From the IMG/VR virus record IMGVR_UViG_3300027779_001649, positions 1-64,000 of that record: a stretch of DNA of 64,000 bases; one strand, 5' to 3'. Under the pieces are notes generated by a model. The model ran no database searches and was not told where the DNA came from. It saw only the letters and a list, made by a program, of their open reading frames with translations. The stretch comes from a virus. This document shows positions 26,214-35,040 of this stretch, piece after piece. Made by a program: the position numbers and the translations under genes. Numbering within the stretch: position 1 is the stretch's first letter; each line of letters begins with the position of its first letter.

Positions 26214-27281
26214 CTATCCTATACTTCTAATATCTTCTACTACATGGCGCATATCACCATCTATTGTTGCTTCATACTGTATTGGAGCAGACTGTTTTAA
26301 TCTCTTTGTATCTTCTTCTGAGATATCTACAATAGTACATCCATTAGCTACCGCATCGTCTTCATATTTCTTACAATCTTCCAGTGACCATTTTCGTTCT
26401 ATCTTTGCAACCTTCTTAGCTGCAATAGTAAATGCTTCTTGTTGTTCAGAAGTCAAACTGTCAAATAGTGGTTGTCCTATCAAGATGGTAGTAAGAAACA
26501 TACTATGATTAGATTTAAGTATATTCTTACCAGAGAATCTAAGATACGTTGTTTCTACTGCACCTCCATTAGAAGCTGATTCTTTAATTTCCTGAATTTT
26601 TTGATTCATTCGTGGTTTTGCTACAGCTCCAACATCACTAAATAATCTATCGGTATTAGGAGTTGTAACTAAATCTAATCCTTTAAGGTCATCCAAAGAT
26701 GTTATTGGATGGTCAGACCCGATAATACGGTATCCACCACTATAGGTAAATCCTAATCCCCTAACTCCACTGGTATCCCGACCATCTTTCTTATGGGTTG
26801 TAGAAGCCCATTCTCCCAGATGTAAGGTATCCAATAATTTCTGTCCTATAGAACCATCTAATGATTTTGTTACATGGTCATGGTCTTTAAATAAGAAGGG
26901 CAAATCTAAAAGAGAAAATCGTCTGTCAAGATGTCTACCAATAACAGTAACTTGAGTTTGACTCATATGAAATTTTTGTTCTCTAAGTCCTTGCCAAAAT
27001 GCCGACCATTTCTTTCTGACATCCTTCCATTCAGAAGGAATAAACAACTTCTTTCTACCTTGGGGCATTTCCCAAGTTTCAAGAGATGTCTCTGCTGGTT
27101 TTAATCCTAATTCGGGAATATCACCATATTTCTGGATATACTGTCCCATCATTAAAACCTCAACCTCAAACTGCCCAGGAAGTAACTTATCTAATTCCTT
27201 GGCAAATGCTTTTGCAGTTCGTACAAAGAGGTATGCCGGTTGGTGGGCAATTAACCATCTTAAAACAACAGGATTACTCAT
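26214..27281 (-). CDS. DctP-type TRAP receptor homologue without signal peptide
   Basis: The 355-residue protein resembles DctP/TakP solute receptors of TRAP transporters: FSLLDLPFLFKDHDH near residues 117-131, LGFTYSGGYRII, ITSLDDLKGLDLVTTPNTDR (the receptor hinge with a ligand-facing element), and FLTTILIGQPLFDSLTSEQQEAF near 270-290. It starts MSNPVVLRWLIAHQPAYLF with no n-region/h-region/AxA signal, so it should remain in the cytoplasm or be part of the virion. It lies among head genes between gp20 and gp21, far from the transporter subunits. It is unlike the two other receptors of this window in gene context. Confidence 0.75.
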   Translation of the reverse strand: MSNPVVLRWLIAHQPAYLFVRTAKAFAKELDKLLPGQFEVEVLMMGQYIQKYGDIPELGLKPAETSLETWEMPQGRKKLFIPSEWKDVRKKWSAFWQGLREQKFHMSQTQVTVIGRHLDRRFSLLDLPFLFKDHDHVTKSLDGSIGQKLLDTLHLGEWASTTHKKDGRDTSGVRGLGFTYSGGYRIIGSDHPITSLDDLKGLDLVTTPNTDRLFSDVGAVAKPRMNQKIQEIKESASNGGAVETTYLRFSGKNILKSNHSMFLTTILIGQPLFDSLTSEQQEAFTIAAKKVAKIERKWSLEDCKKYEDDAVANGCTIVDISEEDTKRLKQSAPIQYEATIDGDMRHVVEDIRSIG

Positions 27282-27290
27282 TCTAACATC

Positions 27291-27671
27291 CTAAGTTATA
27301 TTATCCCATCCAGATACTTTTTTCATACGTAACCAGACTGTTCCTACAGATGCAGAACCATTTGTCAGTTGTACATCTCCTGTGACACCACTTCCTCCAT
27401 TATTGGGAATAGACGGCATACCATCTCCGAAACCTACTTTACCACTTCCATTTAAGGACAGTGCAGCAACATTTGTTGTTGCGTCCCATTCTATATCTGT
27501 TGTTGATGAAACTGACCATGCAATACCAGTAATAGTAGTACGTGGATCGGTTGCGGCACCAGCTGCATCCGAAGCATCAAAAACACTAGCAGAACTGTTA
27601 GTTCCACTAGTAGTAATTTTTAAAAAGTATTCAAAATCGCTATCCACGATCTCTTGTAATACTACGGCCAT
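27291..27671 (-). CDS. Small Gly/Ser/Thr-rich protein, probable virion decoration
   Basis: A 126-residue protein of beta-type composition (many Gly, Ser, Thr, Val; TTTSG-type repeats; SIPNNGGSGVTGD), without signal peptide or known motif. Its composition and place between portal and protease genes suggest a minor head or decoration protein; this is inference from context. It is adjacent to the DctP-like gene (9-nt gap). Confidence 0.55.
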   Translation of the reverse strand: MAVVLQEIVDSDFEYFLKITTSGTNSSASVFDASDAAGAATDPRTTITGIAWSVSSTTDIEWDATTNVAALSLNGSGKVGFGDGMPSIPNNGGSGVTGDVQLTNGSASVGTVWLRMKKVSGWDNIT

Positions 27672-27681
27672 TGTTTAACTC

Positions 27682-27930
27682 CTATATTGATAACATCTCT
27701 TTCTCAAAATAACCCAGAAGTTTCTTCTCAGGAACCTTGTGTTTTTTAGATACTTCTTTTATTGTTTTTTCAAAACTATTTAGGAAATCTGTAGGTTTAG
27801 ATTCCATCTTTTTAAAGATATCATCAACGGCGTTCCGCATCTTAGGAGATAATCGCTTATACTCCTTAGATTTACGATGTTCGTCCTTCTCTACAACTGA
27901 ATTTTCATATAATTCTAAAAAATCAATCAT
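27682..27930 (-). CDS. Small charged protein, possible prohead core (gp68-like position)
   Basis: An 82-residue, highly charged helical protein (EYKRLSPKMRNAVDDIF, KTIKEVSKKHKVPEKKL). In T4 two small core proteins, gp67 and gp68, lie between the portal and protease genes. Position and charge fit that role, but I see no diagnostic motif. It overlaps the next small gene by 4 nt. Confidence 0.55.
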   Translation of the reverse strand: MIDFLELYENSVVEKDEHRKSKEYKRLSPKMRNAVDDIFKKMESKPTDFLNSFEKTIKEVSKKHKVPEKKLLGYFEKEMLSI

Positions 27931-28115
27931 TCCTGTTCTTTCTCTGTATCAGGAGCATCCCTCATATCCTGTGCTTGTTGAACAAAGGTTTTTGCGACAT
28001 CTCCTCTTTTAAGTTCTAAAGTAGCACCTACTTTTGTTACTATAGCTGTTGTAAATGCATCTTTAGCACCTATATTATCTCCATCAGAAACTTTATCTAC
28101 AAATTCTCTACTCAT
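27927..28115 (-). CDS. Small protein, possible prohead core (gp67-like position)
   Basis: A 62-residue protein from ATG at 28115 (MSREFVDKVSDGDNIG), preceded by AAGGAAG 7 nt before it. A longer reading to 28361 overlaps the portal gene in another frame and is rejected. The sequence DAFTTAIVTKVGATLELKR suggests one or two helices. It overlaps the portal stop by 8 nt. Function unknown; the position is that of T4 core protein 67. Confidence 0.6.
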   Translation of the reverse strand: MSREFVDKVSDGDNIGAKDAFTTAIVTKVGATLELKRGDVAKTFVQQAQDMRDAPDTEKEQE

Positions 28116-29772
28116 TGTCATCTTCCTTTTCATCATTATTCTTTTTCTTTGCGAATGGATTTCCTCCACCATTTGCTGGAGCAGCTGGTTCGGGTTCTTC
28201 ATAATCCGGCATATCAGGTGGTTTGATAACTTTTCCATCACCATCCTGTGGATAACGAGTAACACCATCACCACCGTCTGGCATGTCAATTCCACCATCT
28301 TCAACATCCATATCAGCTTCTTTCTTGATTTGGTCTTGCATCTTAGAAACATCACCATCATTCATACGTAATACTTTCTCCCAAACAAATTGTTTACTGA
28401 AGAATGTACCCATATATGATTGTATAACGTCCATAGTTTCCAATCTTTCCTTTAGAAGTTCTGCTTCTTTTAACTCTGTAAAGTGACCATCCATTAAGAA
28501 ATCATACTGTAGATGTTCTTTAATACTAGTCCAATCCTCGTTTGCAATGATACCCTTCAACAATAACTGGGTCATAAGAATATCAGTGAATAGAGGTACG
28601 AATTTCTTACGTATTCTCTGCACAAACTTAGTGAATTTTAGTTCATCTCTGGTAATTTCAGTAGATCGTCCAAGGTTAAATCCCGATTCAGATTCTAATC
28701 TGGATATAGGTACATTCAAGGAACGGTATAGTTTCCTTTGAAAATACATAATATCATCTATTTCACCTAAATTCTGTCCACCAGGCAGAGTAGTTATCTC
28801 AGTTCCTCTACCACCTTCTCTTCGTGGTAACCAGAAATCTTCAAGCATTGACATATGATTTCTGTCATCTCGTATTTCACCAGTTGTTGCATCATACACC
28901 AACTTATTACGATATCGGTTCATAACATCTTTTAGATACTGTTCTGCTTTAGCTTTTGGTAGATTACCAACGTCAATGTAGAAGATACGTCTTTCTGGAG
29001 CTCGGGAGATACGATAGATAACTAACGCATCTTCAATCATACGTAACTGATTGACAGATTTTATAGCTTTATGTAAATATGAACGAACTGCGCCATTATT
29101 CCCATCAATCACACCAGATGGAACATAGGTAATAGAATCCTTTGCAATTTTAATACCCTCTGAGGTAGGTGAACCAGATTGTATTGAAAGTCCCTTTTCA
29201 TTGTAGATATAGTATTCAGTAATCTTTCGTACCATATCAACACCAGTTTTAGCATCAACTTTCTTATCTAACTCTCTAACTTTTCTAATTTTCATAGAAT
29301 CTATCCAACGTAATTCGGTAATACCCTTACGTGGATCATTAATGTCTATAACTTTGTGATAGTAGACCCTACCATCTACATACCATCTACGGAACACATC
29401 ATGGCCTCTAGTATCAAAATCTAAAAGTCTTAATACCTCACCAAATTCGTGTCTAATTTTTCTCTTAATTTTCTCAGGATACGGTAATCCATCTAAAACT
29501 ATGGATACAGCTTGATCGTTTTCATTTGCAACGATAGATTCATTTACTATATCTTCAATTGCAGCATCACACTCAGGTTGTCCTGCAATATCCCTGTACC
29601 GTTTAATAAGGTCAATATCAGACCGCTCACGCCCATCAGTGTCTAGGACTTGACCCCAGAAACCACCTCCGGCAACATCAATAGTGCCATCTTGAGGATC
29701 AGGAGCAGTAAACGTCTGCTCCTTCTCCTGTTCTTTTACCTTAGATAAACGGAACCCAAAAAGTTCTGCCAT
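28108..29772 (-). CDS. 20: Portal vertex protein gp20
   Basis: The 554-residue product is the T4-type portal. Signatures include RYRDIAGQPECDAAIEDIVNE near residue 63, FGEVLRLLDFD, WYVDGRVYYHKVID, SYLHKAIKSVNQLRMIEDALV and YRISRAPERR, all typical of gp20. It initiates head assembly and forms the packaging channel. T4 gp20 is 524 residues. The C-terminal 80 residues are a Gly/Pro/Asp-rich tail (MPDYEEPEPAAPANGGG) not seen in T4. Confidence 0.96.
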   Translation of the reverse strand: MAELFGFRLSKVKEQEKEQTFTAPDPQDGTIDVAGGGFWGQVLDTDGRERSDIDLIKRYRDIAGQPECDAAIEDIVNESIVANENDQAVSIVLDGLPYPEKIKRKIRHEFGEVLRLLDFDTRGHDVFRRWYVDGRVYYHKVIDINDPRKGITELRWIDSMKIRKVRELDKKVDAKTGVDMVRKITEYYIYNEKGLSIQSGSPTSEGIKIAKDSITYVPSGVIDGNNGAVRSYLHKAIKSVNQLRMIEDALVIYRISRAPERRIFYIDVGNLPKAKAEQYLKDVMNRYRNKLVYDATTGEIRDDRNHMSMLEDFWLPRREGGRGTEITTLPGGQNLGEIDDIMYFQRKLYRSLNVPISRLESESGFNLGRSTEITRDELKFTKFVQRIRKKFVPLFTDILMTQLLLKGIIANEDWTSIKEHLQYDFLMDGHFTELKEAELLKERLETMDVIQSYMGTFFSKQFVWEKVLRMNDGDVSKMQDQIKKEADMDVEDGGIDMPDGGDGVTRYPQDGDGKVIKPPDMPDYEEPEPAAPANGGGNPFAKKKNNDEKEDDNE

Positions 29773-29810
29773 TATATATTACTCCTACTGTCTATATCTA
29801 TTTAGTAGGT

Positions 29811-30344
29811 CTAGAAGTTCACACCAGAAGCTTCAAAGTGTTGATATCTCCAACTTACATCAAATGTTTCTATCGTATCCGCTGTAGCGTTACTCAATTC
29901 AATAACAGTAATTGCCGTTGGCCAGGCACTCTTGAAAATATAACTTTTCAAAACAGTGTCATCCCTGTCCAATTGTTCTACTGTTAGATCTGATTGATAA
30001 TCAGCAGGAGATATTACACCAGTATTGTTAGCAAGATCATTAATACCGTTAGACCACCGTTCCATAGCGTTACGGATCATAAAGTCCGTATCGTTGTAGA
30101 AAGTAGTAGTCCAAGTTTCATCAAATGTCCTGTCTCCAGCAATATAGATATTCCGTCCACGAAACGGAATAGGAATCTCTGCTAAAGATTGTGCAGGAAG
30201 ATTAGATGTCGTACATAGAAAAGAAGTTCTACGGACATCTAGTCCTATTGCAATACCAGGCGGTGGTGTAACTGTTACTCTAAACTGATTAGCACGAGCA
30301 CCACCACCAATTAGATTTGCTTTAAAGTCATCTATATTAGCCAT
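29811..30344 (-). CDS. 19: Tail tube protein gp19
   Basis: A 177-residue protein directly after the sheath gene, as in T4. It starts MANIDDFKANLIGGGARANQF, has SNLPAQSLAEIPIPFRGR near residue 47 and ends in KSAWPTAITVIELSNA, the pattern of gp19. It polymerises into the inner tail tube. T4 gp19 is 163 residues. Three nucleotides separate it from gp18. Confidence 0.92.
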   Translation of the reverse strand: MANIDDFKANLIGGGARANQFRVTVTPPPGIAIGLDVRRTSFLCTTSNLPAQSLAEIPIPFRGRNIYIAGDRTFDETWTTTFYNDTDFMIRNAMERWSNGINDLANNTGVISPADYQSDLTVEQLDRDDTVLKSYIFKSAWPTAITVIELSNATADTIETFDVSWRYQHFEASGVNF

Positions 30345-30346
30345 GG

Positions 30347-32362
30347 TTATCCTCCTACTTCACTAAATGCAACACCAGTTCGTGTGGCGATGAAATTTAG
30401 TGTGATAAAGTTAATTGCACGAGCTGGTTTGATGTAAATATCACCAATAAACTCGTTGCGGTCAATAACTTCACCTGTGTTGTTTGTTGCATCAGCGACT
30501 ACCTTAAAATCATAGATACCTCTGCGACCTTGAACGTCCCTCAAGAAAGGTTCTACCATGTTTCTAAACTGAGCTCTGGTGAATTCATCGTTGAATTCAA
30601 AGAGTTGATATTTAGAAGCAGTTGAGATTGCTTTCTCTAGTACCAAGAACAATCTACGCACGTTAATGCGATCAAATGCACTAGGTTTGGCTAGAGCAGT
30701 TTTATCTCCAAAGAGAACCACACCTTGGCCTGGGAAGTTAGTTACTGGATTAATCCTTGAACGATAAAGTTGGTCTCTTTCACTGTTCTTAGGATTATAT
30801 GCAAGTTTAATTGCACCTCTTATATTTCCACGATTAAATCCAGCTGGGGAATACCAAGGATCGGCAACCTTATCTGCATTTGCACAAAGACCGGCGATAT
30901 CACCGTTCAAAGGAACATAACGATAAACATCTGCATATTTGTCGTACATGTATTTGTATCCACTGTCATATACGATATATGAAGAGGATGGCAAAGTATC
31001 AAAACCGTTGATAACATTTGCGGTCTGTGAGATGGAACTAGAAACATTAACTACTGCGGCACGATATGGTGAAATAAATCCTACACAATCTTTGCGGTCT
31101 TCGCAAAGGTCAGTAACCATTGTTCCATGTGTGTCCATACCAGCTTGAGTATCAGCTACACCACCAGAGGGTCCAGATAATACCAAGTTAATATCTAAGG
31201 TTTCAGTATCTTTAAATAAATCATAACCAGCACGAAGTTCACCATTAGTAACAGAATAATCATCCGTACCACCAGTAAGAGTACCAGCGTCTACTAGTGT
31301 TACAGCAGTATAGTCAGCAGTAACATCAGTTCCCCAATTGGAACCAGCAGAAATATGATCTGTCCAGTAAATCCACTGAGATTGTCTAAAAATTATATCT
31401 GGGTAGTAATTAGAACCACCCTGAGCAGTTTTAGAAATTGGGTTTTTTGACGTATTATCATATGTTTCAATTACTGAACTAGTTCTCTGTCCAGCAACAT
31501 CATTCTGATAACCAGTGATATCACCTGTAGCGTCATAAACTGCAACATGCAGTTCATCGTTACTTCCACGACCATTATTAGTTGCCCACTGGGAAGTCCC
31601 AGGCGCACCGGCGAAGAGATCATAAAATCTCCAACGTCTGCGTATAAACGAATTATCGGGAATTGCAACTTTCAAACCTTGACCATTTGGATCGTCTTTA
31701 AGACGAATGGTTAAGGCATCGGTAGCAATCGCAGTAACTTCATATTCATTACCTTCATCACCAGAGATATGTGCAAAAGCAGTGATATCAGAAGATGAAT
31801 CGGCACTTGAGAATGAAATTAAATCACCAACATTAAACGCATAACCAACAGAATCAGCATCGTCCACAGTGACCGTAGTGTCACCAAGGGTTGCAGCTGC
31901 ATCATCAACGAGGTTACTTGTTCCCATGTGCTGTTCATATGAAGTAGCACTAGGACATAAGGAAACTCCAATAGAGTTACCCCAAGTACCAGCACTACGT
32001 GCAGCCCATTCACCATGAGAACCTTGTCCCCCAGAAAATGAACCATTATAGTGGTCATCATCACGAATGAGAATACCACTATTTGCACCAGCATTTAATA
32101 TTGCACACTCGGTACGAACAACTTTCAATTGATCGGAGTATGTTAAAAAGTTTGCAGCAGTAAACCACCACTCAAAGTTTGAACCTTGAGGTTTACCAAA
32201 TATCTGCACTAAGTCCTGTTCACTACCGATTGTCGTAACTGACGAAACTGGACCTCTTTCAAATGGTCCTGCTATTGCACCAACGGTGGTGGCAACAGCC
32301 GGGACTATGTTTGTGAGGTCAATTTCACGGACATGAACGCCAGGAGAAGATAGAAATGACAT
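30347..32362 (-). CDS. 18: Contractile tail sheath protein gp18
   Basis: The 671-residue product starts MSFLSSPGVHVREIDLT, typical of T4-type sheaths, with AGPFERGPV near residue 32 and C-terminal sheath motifs (NPVTNFPGQGVVLFGDKTA, INVRRLFLVLEKAIS near 570, ARAINFITLNFIATRTG). T4 gp18 is 659 residues. The middle third is a variable insert rich in Asp, Ser and Thr. A late octamer lies 45 nt upstream, pointing away from the plus-strand genes. Confidence 0.96.
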   Translation of the reverse strand: MSFLSSPGVHVREIDLTNIVPAVATTVGAIAGPFERGPVSSVTTIGSEQDLVQIFGKPQGSNFEWWFTAANFLTYSDQLKVVRTECAILNAGANSGILIRDDDHYNGSFSGGQGSHGEWAARSAGTWGNSIGVSLCPSATSYEQHMGTSNLVDDAAATLGDTTVTVDDADSVGYAFNVGDLISFSSADSSSDITAFAHISGDEGNEYEVTAIATDALTIRLKDDPNGQGLKVAIPDNSFIRRRWRFYDLFAGAPGTSQWATNNGRGSNDELHVAVYDATGDITGYQNDVAGQRTSSVIETYDNTSKNPISKTAQGGSNYYPDIIFRQSQWIYWTDHISAGSNWGTDVTADYTAVTLVDAGTLTGGTDDYSVTNGELRAGYDLFKDTETLDINLVLSGPSGGVADTQAGMDTHGTMVTDLCEDRKDCVGFISPYRAAVVNVSSSISQTANVINGFDTLPSSSYIVYDSGYKYMYDKYADVYRYVPLNGDIAGLCANADKVADPWYSPAGFNRGNIRGAIKLAYNPKNSERDQLYRSRINPVTNFPGQGVVLFGDKTALAKPSAFDRINVRRLFLVLEKAISTASKYQLFEFNDEFTRAQFRNMVEPFLRDVQGRRGIYDFKVVADATNNTGEVIDRNEFIGDIYIKPARAINFITLNFIATRTGVAFSEVGG

Positions 32363-32406
32363 GTTATTACTCCTTTAAATTGCGAGTCTTTTGTATTGTT
32401 CATTGA

Positions 32407-32414
32407 TATTTATA
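32407..32414 (-). promoter_or_regulatory. T4-type late promoter octamer of gp18
   Basis: TATAAATA on the minus strand, 45 nt before the gp18 ATG; GGAG follows near the start. Confidence 0.7.
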
Positions 32415-32456
32415 AAAATAAAGTTCTTAAAACCCACTTTTATAAGTGTTAAAACA

Positions 32457-32464
32457 TATAAATA
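32457..32464 (+). promoter_or_regulatory. T4-type late promoter octamer of the plus-strand TRAP unit
   Basis: TATAAATA on the plus strand, 5 nt before the ATG at 32470. With T4 spacing (octamer at -13 to -6) the transcript would begin at or next to that ATG, giving a leaderless message. It is divergent from the gp18 octamer 50 bp away. Confidence 0.5.
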
Positions 32465-32469
32465 AACGT

Positions 32470-32772
32470 ATGGTAAATGCTCATTATGAAAAATATAAAG
32501 ACACTATTAAGAAGTGTGCGAGAAGAAACTACCGCAAAAGGATAGTATTACTTAATGAGTTCTTAGCCGATAAACACTGTAAACATTGTGGAGAAATGGA
32601 GACTGTGTGTCTCAAATTTTACCCACATGACTCAGAAATCCGAAAAATTACAAAGAGAGTTGGAATTAGTGATGAAAGTCGTACTGAAATCACTAAATTA
32701 ATGAGCGATTCCATCATTCTTTGTTCAAATTGTTGGATTAAATTAGATAATGATCTAATTGAATTTATATAG
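32470..32772 (+). CDS. HNH-like zinc-ribbon protein
   Basis: A 100-residue basic protein with two zinc-binding pairs, KHCKHCGE near residues 40-47 and LCSNCW near 88-93, framing a LKFYPHD stretch. This is the arrangement of phage HNH nucleases, but the central His pair is reduced (PHD rather than HHxxP), so it may be a degenerate nuclease or a DNA-binding ribbon. An alternative GTG start exists at 32446. It is the first gene of the plus-strand island inserted between gp17 and gp18. Confidence 0.6.
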   Translation: MVNAHYEKYKDTIKKCARRNYRKRIVLLNEFLADKHCKHCGEMETVCLKFYPHDSEIRKITKRVGISDESRTEITKLMSDSIILCSNCWIKLDNDLIEFI

Positions 32773-32789
32773 AAAGAGAGAGGAAAGAC

Positions 32790-33725
32790 ATGAATATATT
32801 AAAAGGGCTTATCTTCGTCCTAGCACTAATGATTCCCAATACATTGTATGCCTTAGAACTTGGTACTACAAAAGGTACTGCAAATTACCAAACGGGTATC
32901 GCATTGTCAAAAGTAATCACACAACATGGAGTAAAAATACACCCTGTACCACATAGAGGAACTAATATCTACACAGAACGAGTAAATGTTGGTAAATTAG
33001 ATTTTGCTATTGCGGGTGCATATCATCTATATTGGGCAAGGACAGGGACAGGCCCAGTTAAATATCCCCATAAAAATCTTCGTTTTGTAGCTAATCTACA
33101 AAACTTTAGAACCACATATGCAGTTAGAAATAATTCTAACATTAAGACTTATGAAGATTTAGAGGGTAAAAGAGTACCTTCGGGATTTGCAGGAGCACCA
33201 TCCTTTCATTGGATGATGGAAGCAAATCTAGCAAACGGTGGGTTAACTTGGGACGATGTAACTCCTGTGCCTGTTACTTCATTACCAAAATGTTGGGCTG
33301 GTCTTCAAATTGGTACTATTGATGTTTGCACCTTTGCAATAGGTTCTGGTTCTGCGAAGAAATTTAATATCCTAACTCCAGGCGGTCTGAGAGGTTTAAG
33401 TTCAAATATCGGTCAAAAAGAACAGGATATGTTCAGAAATTGGAAGGGAGTAAGTATTGTTACTCAAAATCCTTCTGATAACTTATCTCTAATAAGGGGT
33501 AAAACTAGAGTCACGCAGTTTTCATATCAGCTTTTCACAAATAAAGATGTGCCTGTTGATGTTGTAAAGGATGTTGTTCTTGCACTATACGAGGGAGGAG
33601 AAGACTTTCAAAAGTCCTCTGGTTTCACTAAGTCCTTTAAAAAGGAAAACATGAACAAGAATGTTACAATTCCTATGCACTCAGGTGCAAAGAAGGCTTA
33701 TAATGAACTTGGACTTTCTGAATAA
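32790..33725 (+). CDS. TAXI-family TRAP solute-binding protein
   Basis: A 311-residue secreted receptor. Residues 1-21 form a signal peptide (MNILKGLIFVLALMIPNTLYA, cleaved after YA). The mature protein starts LELGTTKGTANYQTGIALSKV and continues GTNIYTERVNVGKLDFAI, the TAXI signature. Later parts (FHWMMEANLANGGLTWDDV, VDVVKDVVLALYE) fit the family. TAXI receptors capture small organic solutes such as glutamate or other carboxylates in the periplasm and hand them to a fused permease, here encoded just downstream with a 23-nt overlap. Ligand unknown. AGGA lies about 7 nt before the ATG. Confidence 0.85.
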   Translation: MNILKGLIFVLALMIPNTLYALELGTTKGTANYQTGIALSKVITQHGVKIHPVPHRGTNIYTERVNVGKLDFAIAGAYHLYWARTGTGPVKYPHKNLRFVANLQNFRTTYAVRNNSNIKTYEDLEGKRVPSGFAGAPSFHWMMEANLANGGLTWDDVTPVPVTSLPKCWAGLQIGTIDVCTFAIGSGSAKKFNILTPGGLRGLSSNIGQKEQDMFRNWKGVSIVTQNPSDNLSLIRGKTRVTQFSYQLFTNKDVPVDVVKDVVLALYEGGEDFQKSSGFTKSFKKENMNKNVTIPMHSGAKKAYNELGLSE

Positions 33726-35040
33726 GCTACTAACTGTACTACTTCTTATTGGGGTATCTAACATAGATTTCTATGTTGGGTATCCCTTTATGGATGAACA
33801 GTTATACTTTTTATTACTTCTTGTTAGTTTAAGCTGTATATTTAATAATATACTACTAATTCTAGGAGGAATTATATTATTCTTTGCATATCCCTACTTA
33901 TCTGAATATGCTCTTTCAGAAGTAACGACCTTACGATTACTCGCAATACCTTTACTATCACTTATTTTCTGGAGTTTGTATAGAACCAGTGGTAGGGGGT
34001 TTGCAATTATTTTTGGTCTATTCTTATTATACCCATTTTTAGTATATAATCCAATAAAGGCACTTGACATTTTATCATTCATCGTAATTGATAATACTGC
34101 TATGTTAGGTATCGCAATGTATATAATATGTGGTATAGTGTTTATGTTTGTTATATTTGGACAATTAATGGTGCATATTGGTCTGATTGATAAGTTAATG
34201 TATTATATTACCAGACACATAAAATCCCCTGCTAGGGTTGCAATTATGTCCTCTGCCGTGTTTGGTAGTGTATCTGGTGCAGCAGTATCTAATGTTATGA
34301 GTACAGGACAACTTACAATCCCTCTCATGATAAAATGCGGTTATTCTAAAGTTAAAGCAGCTGCATATGAAGCAGTCGCATCTACTGGAGGACAACTCAT
34401 GCCTCCAATTATGGGTGCAGCTGCATTTCTTATGGCAGAAACTCTATCTATATCATATTGGGAGGTTGTTAGGGTTGCGATAATACCTTCACTCTTATTC
34501 TATTCTATATTACTTTTAACAGTACCCAAGGAAGAAAAAAAACACAGCCCGAGGATTATAAAAAAACGACTTCGGTATCCCCCCCTTGGTCAATTGGTGC
34601 TTGACACGGGTAATATAATGTCTGGACTAATAATTTTAGGCGCAGCTATAGGTTTAATCATAGGAATAATGGATCAAACTGGACTATCTTTCCATATTTC
34701 AACTTATATTATAGAATTATCGGGGGGAAACTCCTTTTTATTACTTTTACTCACTGCAGCTCTCTGTATAGTCCTTGGAATGGGTATGCCAACGGTATCA
34801 ACCTATCTTATTGTTAGTGTTGTCGCAGCCCCTGCATTAGTAGAATCAGGATTTACTGAAATATACGCACATCTTTTTGTATTATATTATGGGTGTTTAT
34901 CTTTAATAACTCCACCAGTTGCAATATGTTCTTTTGCAGCTGCAAAGTTAAGTGGTGCAAATCCTATGGCAGTCTCATTAGAATCTGTATATATTGGGTG
35001 GCCGTTATTTCTAGTTCCATTCCTCTTTATAATGATGTAA
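33703..35040 (+). CDS. TRAP permease, fused DctQM type (TAXI partner)
   Basis: A 445-residue membrane protein with about 11 predicted hydrophobic segments. The large-subunit signature is clear: VFGSVSGAAVSNVMSTGQLT, STGGQLMPPIMGAAAF, GMGMPTVSTYL and LSLITPPVAICSFAAAKLSG. This is the 4TM/12TM fusion type used by TAXI systems, which import solutes with sodium. It is shorter than usual (about 600 or more residues), mainly at both ends. I chose ATG at 33703, which follows AAGAAGG, over an upstream start inside the receptor gene. Its last 30 nt overlap, tail to tail, the PP-loop gene on the other strand. Confidence 0.85.
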   Translation: MNLDFLNKLLTVLLLIGVSNIDFYVGYPFMDEQLYFLLLLVSLSCIFNNILLILGGIILFFAYPYLSEYALSEVTTLRLLAIPLLSLIFWSLYRTSGRGFAIIFGLFLLYPFLVYNPIKALDILSFIVIDNTAMLGIAMYIICGIVFMFVIFGQLMVHIGLIDKLMYYITRHIKSPARVAIMSSAVFGSVSGAAVSNVMSTGQLTIPLMIKCGYSKVKAAAYEAVASTGGQLMPPIMGAAAFLMAETLSISYWEVVRVAIIPSLLFYSILLLTVPKEEKKHSPRIIKKRLRYPPLGQLVLDTGNIMSGLIILGAAIGLIIGIMDQTGLSFHISTYIIELSGGNSFLLLLLTAALCIVLGMGMPTVSTYLIVSVVAAPALVESGFTEIYAHLFVLYYGCLSLITPPVAICSFAAAKLSGANPMAVSLESVYIGWPLFLVPFLFIMM

